This document shows positions 29,121 to 39,551 of a stretch of DNA of 64,000 nucleotides, in pieces (the stretch's first letter is position 1; each line of letters starts with the position of its first letter). Origin of the DNA: Brachionus rotundiformis. Lineage: Eukaryota > Rotifera > Eurotatoria > Ploima > Brachionidae. The stretch is from contig JAESIW010000137.1 in assembly GCA_016802295.1 (NCBI GenBank), positions 251,415 through 315,414 on the forward strand, in the 5' to 3' direction. A program made the translations under genes and the position numbers. Below the pieces are notes generated by a model that searched no databases, was not told the origin of the DNA, and worked only from the letters and a program-made list of their open reading frames with translations.

Positions 29121-31546
29121 CTTCCTGATAAAGAAAATTATGTTTTCAAATTAAAGCTAAGATTTGTTTAGTGAATTGAGTAATTGTGTGGTAACAAATA
29201 TTCAAGTCACTAAATGATAAGTAGGGGGGTTACATTGATATATATATTTTCTATTCCCAGTGTGGTATTTAAATTTTATTTTTTTGGCAAAAATAGCACC
29301 ACATGAGACCTAATTTGGCAAAAAAATTTAATTTTTTGAATACATAAGTAAAATTGATTGATTTCTAGTGTACTAAAACAAGACTAAATAGTTTTTAAAT
29401 TGTTATAAAGCTTATTTATTGACGCTCGAGCACTTATCTAATGCATAAGCCCTATTCATGGGTGTCCCTAATCGAATCGTTCACAAATTTGATTGATTTT
29501 ATTTATCAGTTTGGAACAGTTTACGGATTAGAGCTCTTACTCAATCAGTATAAAAAATTATAAACCAGGCTTTTATGTTTTTTATCATGGCTGGTTAGAA
29601 TAGCAAAAATCTGTGTCAAAATTTAAATTTTTAAATTACCAGCATATAATGAATAAGAATTTTTTTCATAGTTGATAGTGCTTAATAAGATTACCTGATA
29701 TATATTCTTAAATAATTTTGTAAAAAGCGATGAAATTTATGAAAGAATCTGTTGAATCAAAGGCTTATTGAGTTTTAACGAGATAGTGATTTAATAAAAA
29801 TGTTTTATGCTAAATAGAAATTTGATATTGTTTATCTAAATTTAATTATAGCAAAGTATTTTATTTTTTTTTGTTTTGACATGGAGTTATTAGGAAGTTG
29901 GAAAATTTAAATCCTTAAAATAAAATTAAAATAAGTTGGTTGTCATTTAATAAAATCTACATAAGCAAAATCAAATATTTAAATCCTTTATTGGACAAAT
30001 TAGATATTTGTCCGCAAGCAGGTATTTTCAAATGAGTATTTGTAGACAAGGCTAGAAATAGCCCGTTTAGACTAGTTTCTAGACCGGGCTGTAAATTCAA
30101 TAAGTCAATTTATTTATTCTAAGGATTTGAATTTTTAAAAAAATATAAAAATTAAAAAAATACATAAATTTTAGTAGTCAAATAACCAACCATGTTACTA
30201 TTTGCATTTGAATGGTATCGATTTTTCTAATAAAGGAATTCTTGGTTGATGTCATTAAGAGTGTTTACCAGCTCTGATGAGTTTTCAAGTGTAAATAAAA
30301 ACACTTTTAAAACAAATAAATTTAAAAAGACTTTATTTTCTTTATTTTTGACAATATTTTTTTCTATGAATTCAATTTGAATAATTAACAAAAGCTGCCA
30401 AATTGATATTAAATCAATCGGTTGGGGTGTTTAAATTTCACAAATTTCACTGATAAGACAAAATTAGCATATAAAAAAGATTTTCTGCTTTCGTCGTCCC
30501 AAAAAGAAAACTTGGCAAAATTAGAATTTAAAATTTTATTATAATTCAAGTTAAATGCTTATCATTGACTGATTGATAATTTATCTTTTAGGTTCCTGTC
30601 TTCTATTCTATTTTTATGAAGCAAAAATCGCTCTAATATATTTTGTTTGTTATTCAGAAGCCATCAATGATTAGAGTAAAAGATAAAAAAAATTCATTTT
30701 ACTCTAGAGATAAGTAATTATCTTTAAATATTTTTTATTTTATTTTTTTTAGCCTAGGCACTTTTTATTGCGCAAACATTTAGAACTGATAGAAAGAAAA
30801 GCTGCTTAATTAAGGCGTTTTATTAATCGGGTACTTTCTTAAAATCGCATTAGAGATAGCTAGCTTATGATGGGCTTTTTATTATCCCGGTTAATCACAA
30901 ATAAATTAATTCACACTTATTATACGAATATAAATATTTCAAATTAATAAAAATAAATGTCATTAATCGGATGATTAATGGTCATGGTTGGCAAATCTAA
31001 TGTCTTTTGAATTGCCAAGCATTAAGCAAATAAAGAGCCTTTTTTTCCAATTAGCTACAATAAATAATAGTTTTATTTAAAAAAAAAAAACATTAATAAA
31101 ATTTTATATCTATTTAATAAGAATTAATTTTTATGTTGTTGGTTAAAAAATTGTTTTAGAATGATTGATCTACTGATGATAAGTCAGTGTGTCTAATTCG
31201 ATTAAGTAATCACTGGGTCAAAAAATTGCTTCCATTTAGAAAAAAAATGTAAAAATTCTGATAAGCAAAAAATGCTCGATTTATCTTATTAGCAGTGAAA
31301 GATGGGCAAAACCCGATGAATTCAACTATCAACAAAATATACCAATTTTCATTACTTTTTAATTAACAATAAGCTTTTAGTGTTGTTTTTTCTCAACTAA
31401 AATTTTAAACTTTTAAAGGCTTTGCCAATTAAAACAAGTTAATTTTAAACAATAAAAAAAATAACCAAAGACAAACTGATTGGAATTTTAAGAATGTTAT
31501 TTTTATCTATAACTAAGGCTTCATTTAGGTTTAAGAGTTTGTTTTT

Positions 31547-31946
31547 TCAAAAGAATGATTCCTTATACCAAAAAAAAACAAACCGGGACAATTTGTCGAT
31601 TTTTCCACTCACAGACTTTTTTAAGTATTCAATTAATTTAATTTTGAAAGAAAAACCCTCAAACATTTGAGCATTACTATGACAATGGTGTTCCATTTGG
31701 AGAAGAGAGGGCCAGAAGGTTTGAAATTGCAGCCTAGCAAACAGGTTCCATCTAATTAGCGCGAAATTTGATCCCAATAGGCTGAAAACATGTGTTAAAT
31801 ATTTTGTGAGTATCGATGTCTTGCCAGTCGATTTTCTCCTCAGACCTTTTTAAATTGACTTTGGGCAAATAGTTGGCATGCTTGATTGGCTTGTTCCCAT
31901 CATATTTGACAAGTATAGCTACAGACATGCTGTCAACTAATTTCAA
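31547..31946 (-). pseudogene. Methionyl-tRNA formyltransferase-like fragment, broken
   Basis: On the minus strand, the frame from 31,946 to 31,752 contains YLPKVN followed by SEEKIDWQDIDTHKIF. This resembles the start of the C-terminal domain of methionyl-tRNA formyltransferase (mitochondrial MTFMT), where a YAPK-like turn is followed by an I-x-W segment. That enzyme formylates initiator Met-tRNA. A plausible splice acceptor (ATTAG) lies just upstream near 31,933. The frame then ends at a stop, and a shifted frame stays open to about 31,547 without clear family resemblance. I find neither the formyl-transfer domain nor other exons upstream, so this reads as a pseudogene fragment. It could instead be one exon of a diverged gene, or a chance resemblance. 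Confidence 0.35.
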
Positions 31947-33661
31947 ATTAAAAACATAAAACTAAAAGTATCAACAATTTTTAAAAAATTAATTTTCAGC
32001 ATCTCTTTCCAAAATGTAAAAGAAGCGAATTCACTTAAGCCTAATTGATTTTTAAAATAATTAAGATTAATTTTAGAGCCCAACTTCCTCAATTTAGTTT
32101 TATTTGTAAATTGTTAGAGAACAAATAAAAATTTATTACACACAAAGAGGAAAAAAAATTAACTAATTCGTATGTGACTTGATTTTTTTATTTTTTTTAG
32201 CTATTCATAGATATAAGGATTCAAAAATAGAAAAAAAATATATACTGAATATAAAAAAGTTTCCAATTAGGATTATTTTTGGAGCATTTTTCTAAATATT
32301 TGTTTAATTTTTGAACAGAATCTCAAGAGCGATTTATTATATCAAGAGGAATTTATTAATTGCTAGGCCACTAGACTATTAGCATTTATATTTTTTGATA
32401 TTTTTATTTTAGAAATATTTATCAGTCGATTTTTAAATTGACTTTTGCGTCCGCGCAATCATTATTATCTAACAAAAAGATAACGAAAATAAAAAAGACT
32501 AAACTTTTGATTGTTTATGCGTAATTCTAAGCTGTTCCCACAATAGACTGGTGTTCTAATTTAATTTCTTATTTTTCTATCTAGAGCTTATTCCATTCCT
32601 GTTGTGTTTTGTAAACCAAATTTTCCTATAGAAGCACGCAAGGGATCTGGATTTCGACTTGATAAGATAAAAATTTAATTATTGTTTCAAATAGAGTTTA
32701 GGATATGTTGAATTAATCTATGTATATCATAGAAAAATCGGAAATAATTATTTAAATTTATTTTAAAAATACGGATTAGGTTTCTTCACAAAGACAATTT
32801 AAATAATTTATTCACAGAAATTGTTTATCTTTTTGTTTTTAAGGCCCTATTGGACATGATTAGATAAAATTTTATAAATTTTATAAATAGTTTTGATTAG
32901 ATTTTTATCTTTGAAATTAAAAATAAAGTCTGGTTTTTATTTTATTTAGATTAAATATTTCAAAAAAGCTAATTAAATTTTTTAATTTTTGCCATGGAAT
33001 AAAAAAGTCCCATGATTTTTATTTAAGAATTGGAATTTATTTATGTTATTGATTTCATGATATTTGCTAATTAGTGCACACGATATTTGATGTAATTACG
33101 TGGCTCAAAATCGATTAACCTTAAAATTACTAATGCTCCAAAAGATTCAATTCAATCGTCAAAAATGTTAATTCCTAAATATATTTTTTTTATTTTTTTT
33201 TTTTGTATAAGAAAAAATTTTAACAATGAAACCTTTTTATGTTTTGGAAATTTTAAGAATTTTAGAAAAAAAAAGTGAAAGAAACACTTTTTTGATTCTT
33301 GAGCTCTGAGGCAAAAGTAAACGAAAATTATTATTATTATTATTATTTTTTATTTAAAATTTGGACAAACTCGATATTTTCTAATCCTATCTTAAAACTA
33401 GGTTTAAGTCATTCCGATTTTACATAATTGCCTAGAATTACTTTTCTAGTCATGCAAGAAATTATTTTTAAATTTTGATTTTTGTACCTAAATAGAGAAA
33501 ATTATTAATTTAAAGTTATAAAAAAACACATAAATATATATTTATATATATAGGCTTTTGTCGGCTCATGAATAAATATTTTAATAAAAAATTTTTAAAT
33601 AAAATTTAGACTTTATTTTATTTTTGATGTTAATTGACAATTTAAAATTTTTGTATGAACT
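31947..33661. other. Intergenic AT-rich DNA
   Basis: No coding exon seen. It contains long A and T runs and an (ATT)n microsatellite, and forms the upstream flank of the dsRBD gene. Confidence 0.5.
33327..33347. repeat. (ATT)n microsatellite
   Basis: Seven tandem ATT units. Confidence 0.8.
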
Positions 33662-34673
33662 ATGATCTATGTAAATCCATTTAACGACTTAATGGTTTCA
33701 AATGGATCGAATCAACCAGGGAGTAAGATCATCTTGGCAAATTGCGTGACCCAGTCGAGCCAAGCGCCTTCCCAGGTCCGCTCGGCCTCGGCCTCCTCGT
33801 CGCTCTCCTCAGTCTCCTCTACTTCAACATCGCCTCAGATGACACCAAGTCAGATTAGCACCAAGTCAACTGACCTGCTTTTGCCAAAAAATTTGCCTTT
33901 TCAAACTAGTCTCTATCCAGCATACACAACCACCAGTGGCTACACATACCTAAATTCAAATTATCTTTACGCACAGCCCAATAGGCTTGTACACAATTCG
34001 GCCAATTTTGCCAGCACATTGACAAATTTAGGCGAAAAAAGTATTTTTTTTAATTTATTTCCAGCCATACCAAAATTGTATGCTAAATGGTAATTATTTT
34101 TAACCAAAAGGTGCCCAACTTCAACCGAGTAACCCACTTACCTACTTGTCCAATGCAGACTGTTCGTATATTTTGGACCAGTCGAGTCTCTTGCCCACCA
34201 CATCGTACATAGCTCCTTCATTCACGGACCTAACACTTGGCACTAATCTAGCCAAGATCCCGTTCAGCTCGAACCAATTCAAAAAGAATAGAAAAAAGTT
34301 CAAAAAACCGCCCGAGTTGAGGCGCGTCTTGCCCAAGAACTCGCTCATGCATTTGCATGAGCTAAGACAAAATGTGGAGTACAGATTTGTGAGCCAGAGT
34401 GGTCCCATACATAGACCAATATTTACCATGTGTGTGGACATAAATGAGCACAAATTTGAGGGCAGTGGTAAGACCAAGAAGTTAGCTCGGATGCAAGCTG
34501 CCGAAAGAGCTGTCGAGTTTCTACTAAGCCATCCGGAACTTATCCAAAAACCAAAGTCCAAATGTGACGAAGACAAAGGACAGTCTAATCAAGACTCCAG
34601 TGTTGTCTCTCAAGATGACGAGAACTCAAACGATTCGCAAAAAAATGTAAAAAAATTAAAAATTCAAGAGTAA
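33662..34673 (+). CDS. ADAR-type dsRNA-binding protein (single dsRBD, no deaminase domain)
   Basis: Two exons, 33,662-34,040 and 34,111-34,673, joined across a 70-bp GT-AG intron in phase 1, give 313 residues. The start ATG has an in-frame stop just upstream. The first half is a low-complexity Ser/Thr/Gln-rich region. A basic linker (KKNRKKFKK) precedes one double-stranded-RNA-binding domain with VLPKNSLM, VSQSGPIHRPIF, FEGSGKTKK and ARMQAAERAVEFL. This matches the first dsRBD of ADAR2-type adenosine deaminases closely, including the (S/T)GP-H-P-F strand and the GSG-TKK loop that grips the minor groove. The tail is acidic and serine-rich, then ends in lysines. No deaminase motifs follow, and an AATAAA at 34,754-34,759 suggests the transcript ends there. 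It may compete for dsRNA or regulate editing; that role is inferred. Confidence 0.8.
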
Positions 34674-34753
34674 ATTGTTAAATTTTGTAAATTTTTTTTT
34701 TCTTTTAAAATTTAAATTTATATTCCGAAATTAAAATATTCAAAATTATTGTA

Positions 34754-34759
34754 AATAAA
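34754..34759 (+). terminator. Poly(A) signal of the dsRBD gene
   Basis: AATAAA 81 bases after the stop codon of the dsRBD gene, in the same orientation. It argues against further downstream coding exons. Confidence 0.55.
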
Positions 34760-37024
34760 GTATATCGAGAATAAAAGATAGTTTAAATTTGTTTTTAAAT
34801 ATTTTTTATAAATAAATTATAGCTATTTAACTTAGCTGCTTGTTACAAAATAAGATCATTTAATTAAGACATTCTCAAAATAGGTGATTTTTTTTAAAAT
34901 AATTTTTAAGATTCTTCTATTCTGTCGCTAAAAATTAACATATTAAGAAAATAAACATTTTTTTTAATAGCCTGAAGAAAAATCTTTATCAAAATATGCT
35001 CAAAGCATATTGGAAAAAAAGTTAAATTCAAAATAGCACAATTCAGAGTAGTCTTTCAATCGTTTATTTAAATAAATATTTTATTTCTATTACTTTTATC
35101 CTTAATGTAAAGTAATAATTAAATAATAGAGATTAGGTGACATTTTTTGGCACTTGAGGCAAAGACCAAAATAATTATGAAAACATTTTATCAGAAAGTG
35201 CTTTCAATTGAACTTTTTGTTAATTTTTGTTTTTTTAAGTATGCTAAAAGATTAAAAGAAACGAATTTTTAATTTTTGTGTCATTTTGATAAATGTTATT
35301 AGCAAGACAATTATTAAAATAAATGATTTAAATTTCACCTCAATTATAATTGCTATCAGCTAAAACTTAATGGGAGAGGAAGATATTTTTGCTTTTTAAT
35401 TAATTTAACAGAACTATTTGCGCAAAAATTTTATCTTAAAACAAATTCAATTAAAGCCGCATAAAGATAATTTGAAAATTTTTTTACTTAGGAATCAGTT
35501 TAAATTTTTTCCCAATTTTTATTTTATCTGATTTGCTTTCCAAATAAAGAATTAAAAATTTAAACTATTTCTAAATTCATAATAAAAATTAAGTAAACTT
35601 AAATCAATGATTTTAAATTAAAATTATTTTATTATATTAGATTTGAATTTATTTGTTTCTCTAAAATTAAAATTTGTTTGTTCTTCAGATTTAGAATAAT
35701 TTTTATATATTTTAACTTTATAGAATATCCATTTTAATTAATTTTTGAAAAATATTTACACTTTTATCTGTGCAGAAATATTTCCAACCATAGATAAAAA
35801 TTGCATAATCTACAATACCAATTAAAAATCTTCAGACTTGAAGAAAAATTAAGCCATAATTTAAATATCTTGATTCCAACTTGTATGGTGTTTACTTTAC
35901 CTGTAAGGAAATTAAAGCCTACTGAATGCTAGGTTTATTCAAGATGATACCAGACATCAAACAGTGGCAAGAATGTTGGAATTTGATGGAATTGAATTAT
36001 TTCCTTTAATCCACCATTTAGTCCAGATCTGATTATCATCTTTTCAGTTAATTTCCTCATAAAAGTTCTTTTAAAGTTGAAAATGGATGAATGAGATTAA
36101 GGTTATCTTCAAGTAAGATAGGCTCAATATATTAAAGAATGATATAAAGATTCTCAAAAGCTATAATAATAAAATAAATAATAAAATCTGTTTTAAAGTA
36201 AGAATTAGATGATATTTAATTTTCATTTTCCTTTAATTTCTTTGATTGTATCTAATTTGAAAAAAATAAAATAAACAAGAATACAAAAAGTTTAGAATTC
36301 TTTAATTCAAAGATCAATATATTTTATTTTTAACAAAAAAATATAATCTTAAAAAATTCTTATTGAATGTCATTTTATATTACTGTGAAATTTGAAGCTT
36401 ATTTATTTTTAGAAATCATTTAAACAATACTCAAATAATTTTATATAAAAAATAGATAAATGATTTTTATCTTATCATGATCTTACCATAGCAAACAATG
36501 TTTTAGGTAACTCAATTAGAGGCGACTGACTAAATTACTTTTTTATATAGGATAAAAATGATGAACCGATAGCGCCCTTTTGATTGATTATTTATCTACC
36601 TCCGAACCTCCTCTGTTCTTTTATGAGATCATTTAGGTATTGCCATTTTATGTACCAACTTGTAGAGAATTTTTTTTTGATTAAAATGAGCTATGGATTT
36701 ATGGATTTTTATGTGATCAAAAAACACCAAAAAATGACCAACTCTAAAATTCTTGTTCTAAAATCAAATAAAATTAGTGTTGTATGTTTTTTTTTGATCA
36801 AAAGCTATTCAGTAAAAACTCCTCTGAAATTAATATAATTTATATTATCTTTGATAAAGATTGTTTTGAAATTTAAATATCTAACAAGAAGCTTTTGATA
36901 CTTTTTAGCCATTTTAAAAATTTTTGAGAAAACATTTCAACTATTTTATTAAGAATTTATAACCTATATTTGACAAAATTTTTAAAATTATGTTTAAATT
37001 AAATTCTTTTTTATCCCAAAAAAA
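34760..37024. other. Intergenic AT-rich DNA
   Basis: No domain-bearing frame on either strand. The 84-residue frame at 36,584-36,838 is low-complexity and not supported. Confidence 0.5.
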
Positions 37025-37390
37025 ATGAATTCTTGTTATTTTCTTCTAATTGTTATTTTTATATTCATTAATTTGAATCGAGCTCATTGGCTTGGCACTT
37101 GCAAGAAAGATGGTTGTGAAAATTCGATCAATGCTTGCCTTAATTGCTATGGTAAAAATGCATGTAAATCTTGCATAAATACCATAAATTCCTGCTGCTC
37201 AGAATGCTCAAATCAAATATTTGACACAACTTGTTCAGTTAAAGGAAGAAATGCAAGCTACCTATTTTGTGATAATCTCGATCCTTTTCAGCAAAAAGTT
37301 TGCCGTTTGTTTTGTAGGGGCCAATTTAAACAAAATGGTAATTGTGTCAGAGTAAATAATTTGCCAATTTGCAAATGCTGTAATGATTAA
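37025..37390 (+). CDS. Secreted cysteine-rich protein with defensin-like C-terminal cysteine pattern
   Basis: A 121-residue single-exon protein. Residues 1-20 form a hydrophobic signal peptide ending near NRAHW. The mature part holds 17 cysteines. The N-terminal half is a dense set (C..C..C..C pairs, including a CC doublet). The last 40 residues carry C-x10-CRLFC-x9-GNC-x9-CKC, which is the C / CxxxC / GxC / CxC spacing of the CSalpha-beta fold found in invertebrate defensins and related small secreted peptides. The extra C after CKC is unusual. A role in defence is inference from the cysteine spacing only. AATAAA follows at 37,399-37,404. I do not recognise the N-terminal cysteine domain. 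Confidence 0.75.
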   Translation: MNSCYFLLIVIFIFINLNRAHWLGTCKKDGCENSINACLNCYGKNACKSCINTINSCCSECSNQIFDTTCSVKGRNASYLFCDNLDPFQQKVCRLFCRGQFKQNGNCVRVNNLPICKCCND

Positions 37391-37398
37391 TTCATTTT

Positions 37399-37404
37399 AA
37401 TAAA
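37399..37404 (+). terminator. Poly(A) signal of the cysteine-rich secreted gene
   Basis: AATAAA nine bases after the stop codon, same strand, implying a very short 3' untranslated region. Confidence 0.5.
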
Positions 37405-37849
37405 AATTTAAATTAATCTTCTATATTTAATTTTATTTACAGTTGACTAAAGTTTCCTATTTTTCTGACCCATTGATCTATCTTAAAATACTTTACCAAT
37501 GGGATTTTTAAATAGGTTTCAACTAAAATGTTGCTTTAAATATCAAAAAATGTCAAATCTTTAGCATTTAGCTTCTTTCCAGCAGTTTTGCCTCATCTTA
37601 AGAGATTTACATCTTCCTGAATTTAAGTTTTCTGAAGATGACCATAAAATTTTATGAAATTCTAAGTCGCTTTAAAGTTCTTTTGTTCCATGAATTTTTC
37701 TCTAACATGTAAAAATCTCTTTACCAATTATCTTATTTTTATTAAATTTTAATTCAGAATTAAAATCAGCAAGAAATATACAGCTGATTTTTGACCTTTT
37801 TATTAGCTTTATTAATCCTATTTCACTTTTTCGCATATCACCAAAAGAC

Positions 37850-38210
37850 CAATGGTTCATCAAGTGACGTGTCCCATTGTTCTCAAGACATAATAGATCT
37901 TTTGGGAAATTGGGCTCGCAATTCAACATATATAGCTCAAATGAATGCATGCAAAGGCGATTGATTCCTTTCATCAGACATCATTATCCGGAAGGTGGAT
38001 ACTTGTTTTGGCCGGAATTATTCTCAGTACGCAAAAAGTCCAGGATAGCCTATCTGGATGAGCAAAACATCAATTATGTAGGTAAAGGATAAGAACCCTC
38101 CTAACTTACGGAAAGAACACCAATCGAAGAATTTTGGGAAATTTTGAAAAATTGGTGTGTTCAAAAAATATGGAAAAGATTAATTGAAAAAAGCTGGTAA
38201 TGAACTGGGC
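37850..38210 (+). pseudogene. Mariner-type transposase remnant (catalytic C-terminal part)
   Basis: The frame at 37,877-38,092 contains RRLIPFIRHHYPEGGYLFW followed by a stretch ending YLDEQNINYV. This is the DDE/D catalytic core region of Tc1/mariner transposases (…LiPFi..hhp.g.y.FWpD…). Downstream, in shifted frames, come NPPN-like sequence and RTPIEEFWEILKNWC, the family's PIE-fW-ilK segment. The aspartate expected after FWP is replaced (FWPEL), and stops interrupt the frame near 38,090. The copy is therefore dead. The N-terminal DNA-binding part is not visible here; a related N-terminal part lies at 57.1 kb. Confidence 0.7.
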
Positions 38211-38464
38211 AAACAAGTTAATTTCAAAATATATTGCCTACAAATAAAATTTGAAAATGAGGATTGGTTTTGGGACTTCTTTAAATTCTTGTCTTTATTG
38301 GAAACATTCATATGATACTAAAATTTATTATTTAAGTTATTAGTCGAGAGATGGCTAGATAAAGATGAAAAAATTGAAAAAAATTTTGTAAAGATAATGA
38401 AATGGCTATTCAGATAAAAATGAATGTAAATGTTGCTATATTATTTATTAAATACCCTAAGTCT

Positions 38465-39266
38465 CCATATCCATAGCTTTTTAGGATTAATAGACATAAA
38501 TATTCGGCAAGATGTGGTGAAAACGATTCAAATATTATATTAATGACCACAGAGTGTGAGAGGGATCTAGGAGTGATGGTCACATCAGATTTAAAGTGGA
38601 CCCGCCAAGTAAAAAATGCTTGTGCTAAAGCGAACGTTTACAAGTAGAGATGAAAGGTTGTGGTTAAGATTGTATACATCAATGGTGAGACCCCACCTAG
38701 ACTACGCAGTACAGGTTTGGAATCCAAGTATGAAAAAGGATGTAAATGAATTAGAGAGGATACAAGAGAGGGCGACAAAAATACCTATGCACCTAAAAAA
38801 TATGTCGTAAGAAATGAGGTTGGTTAAACTGGGTTTGACAAGGCTTAGTGAAAGAAGAGTGAGAGGAGACTTGATTGAAATGTACAAATTAGTCAATGGT
38901 TTAGAAAAAGTGGACCTGGTCAGAGATTTGATCAGAAATAGATCAGAATACAATGGTCCTGCTGCGGCGTTAAGAGGGAATAGTATCAGAGTTCAGAGAG
39001 AGAGTTTCACTGCTCAAATTAGAAACGATTTTGCAGCTGCGGTTAGTGCCAGACATACTTTTTTCTCAAATAGGATAGTCCCGCATTGGAATAAGTTGTC
39101 AGAAGACGTGGTAAAATCTAAATCAACTGCGTGTTTCAAAAAGTCTTTAGATAAATTCAATGGAATCGGCTGCTACAGCTCCACACGGCCAAATGGCAGT
39201 GATGGGCTCAGACGCTCTATATGTTAGGTGTCGCAGCAAGAACTACTACTACTACTACTACTACTA
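38465..39266 (+). pseudogene. Non-LTR retrotransposon (LINE, CR1/jockey-like) 3' fragment
   Basis: The translated pieces are the end of a LINE polyprotein: ERDLGV and SDLKW, then LYTSMVRPHLDYAVQVWNPS, LERIQERATK, LGLTRLSERRVRGDLIEMYK, and a terminal block with FFSNRIVPHWNKL. The reading frame is shifted near 38,640 and stopped at 38,808, so the copy is inactive. The 5' part (endonuclease and most of the reverse transcriptase) is missing, as is usual for 5'-truncated insertions. The 3' end is GTGTCGCAG (39,228-39,236) followed by an (ACT)n tail. Confidence 0.85.
39242..39266 (+). repeat. (ACT)n microsatellite tail of the LINE
   Basis: Eight ACT units directly after the LINE 3' end. A shorter (ACT)n follows the same GTGTCGCAG motif in the copy at 49.6 kb, so this is probably the element's 3' tail. 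Confidence 0.75.
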
Positions 39267-39551
39267 ATGAATCATGAGGTCCACAACTTTCTCTTAAAAT
39301 TTGAAAGTCCATCTTTATAATTGTTTGCTGGTTCAAATTTATTATTATTTAATAATAAAAAAAGCTAAAAACTATAATTTTATTATTATCTAATTAATTT
39401 ATTATTGAATGTTAAGTTAAATAATTTCCAAAGCTGCAAAAAAATTAAAAAATCAAAAAAAATTAAGATCTTTAATATTATTTGATTAAATAAAATCTTA
39501 ATAATGCTAAAGGCATTTTCAATCATAAATATCTGTTCAGTGTTTATTCGA

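Larger units (their letters stand above)
6301..31550. other. Gene-free AT-rich desert
   Basis: Across about 25 kb I find only short, low-complexity open frames with no recognisable domains, no tRNA and no intact transposase or reverse transcriptase. Contents are poly-A and poly-T runs, short microsatellites, a few hairpins and one diverged tandem duplication, listed separately. This contrasts with the right half, where genes lie a few hundred bases to about 2 kb apart. It could be a very large intron, a regulatory domain, or a repeat graveyard too old to recognise. Confidence 0.5.

Noticed and set aside
30061..30092. Hairpin AGCCCG … CGGGCT
   Set aside because: Stem is interrupted and short; no gene or repeat context, so not listed as a feature.
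36584..36838. 84-residue plus-strand frame
   Set aside because: Starts without ATG, hydrophobic low-complexity composition, no family resemblance.
34674..37000. Possible second dsRBD or deaminase exons downstream of the ADAR-type protein
   Set aside because: I looked for the deaminase HAE and PC..C blocks and a second dsRBD in this stretch and found none; an AATAAA follows the stop closely.
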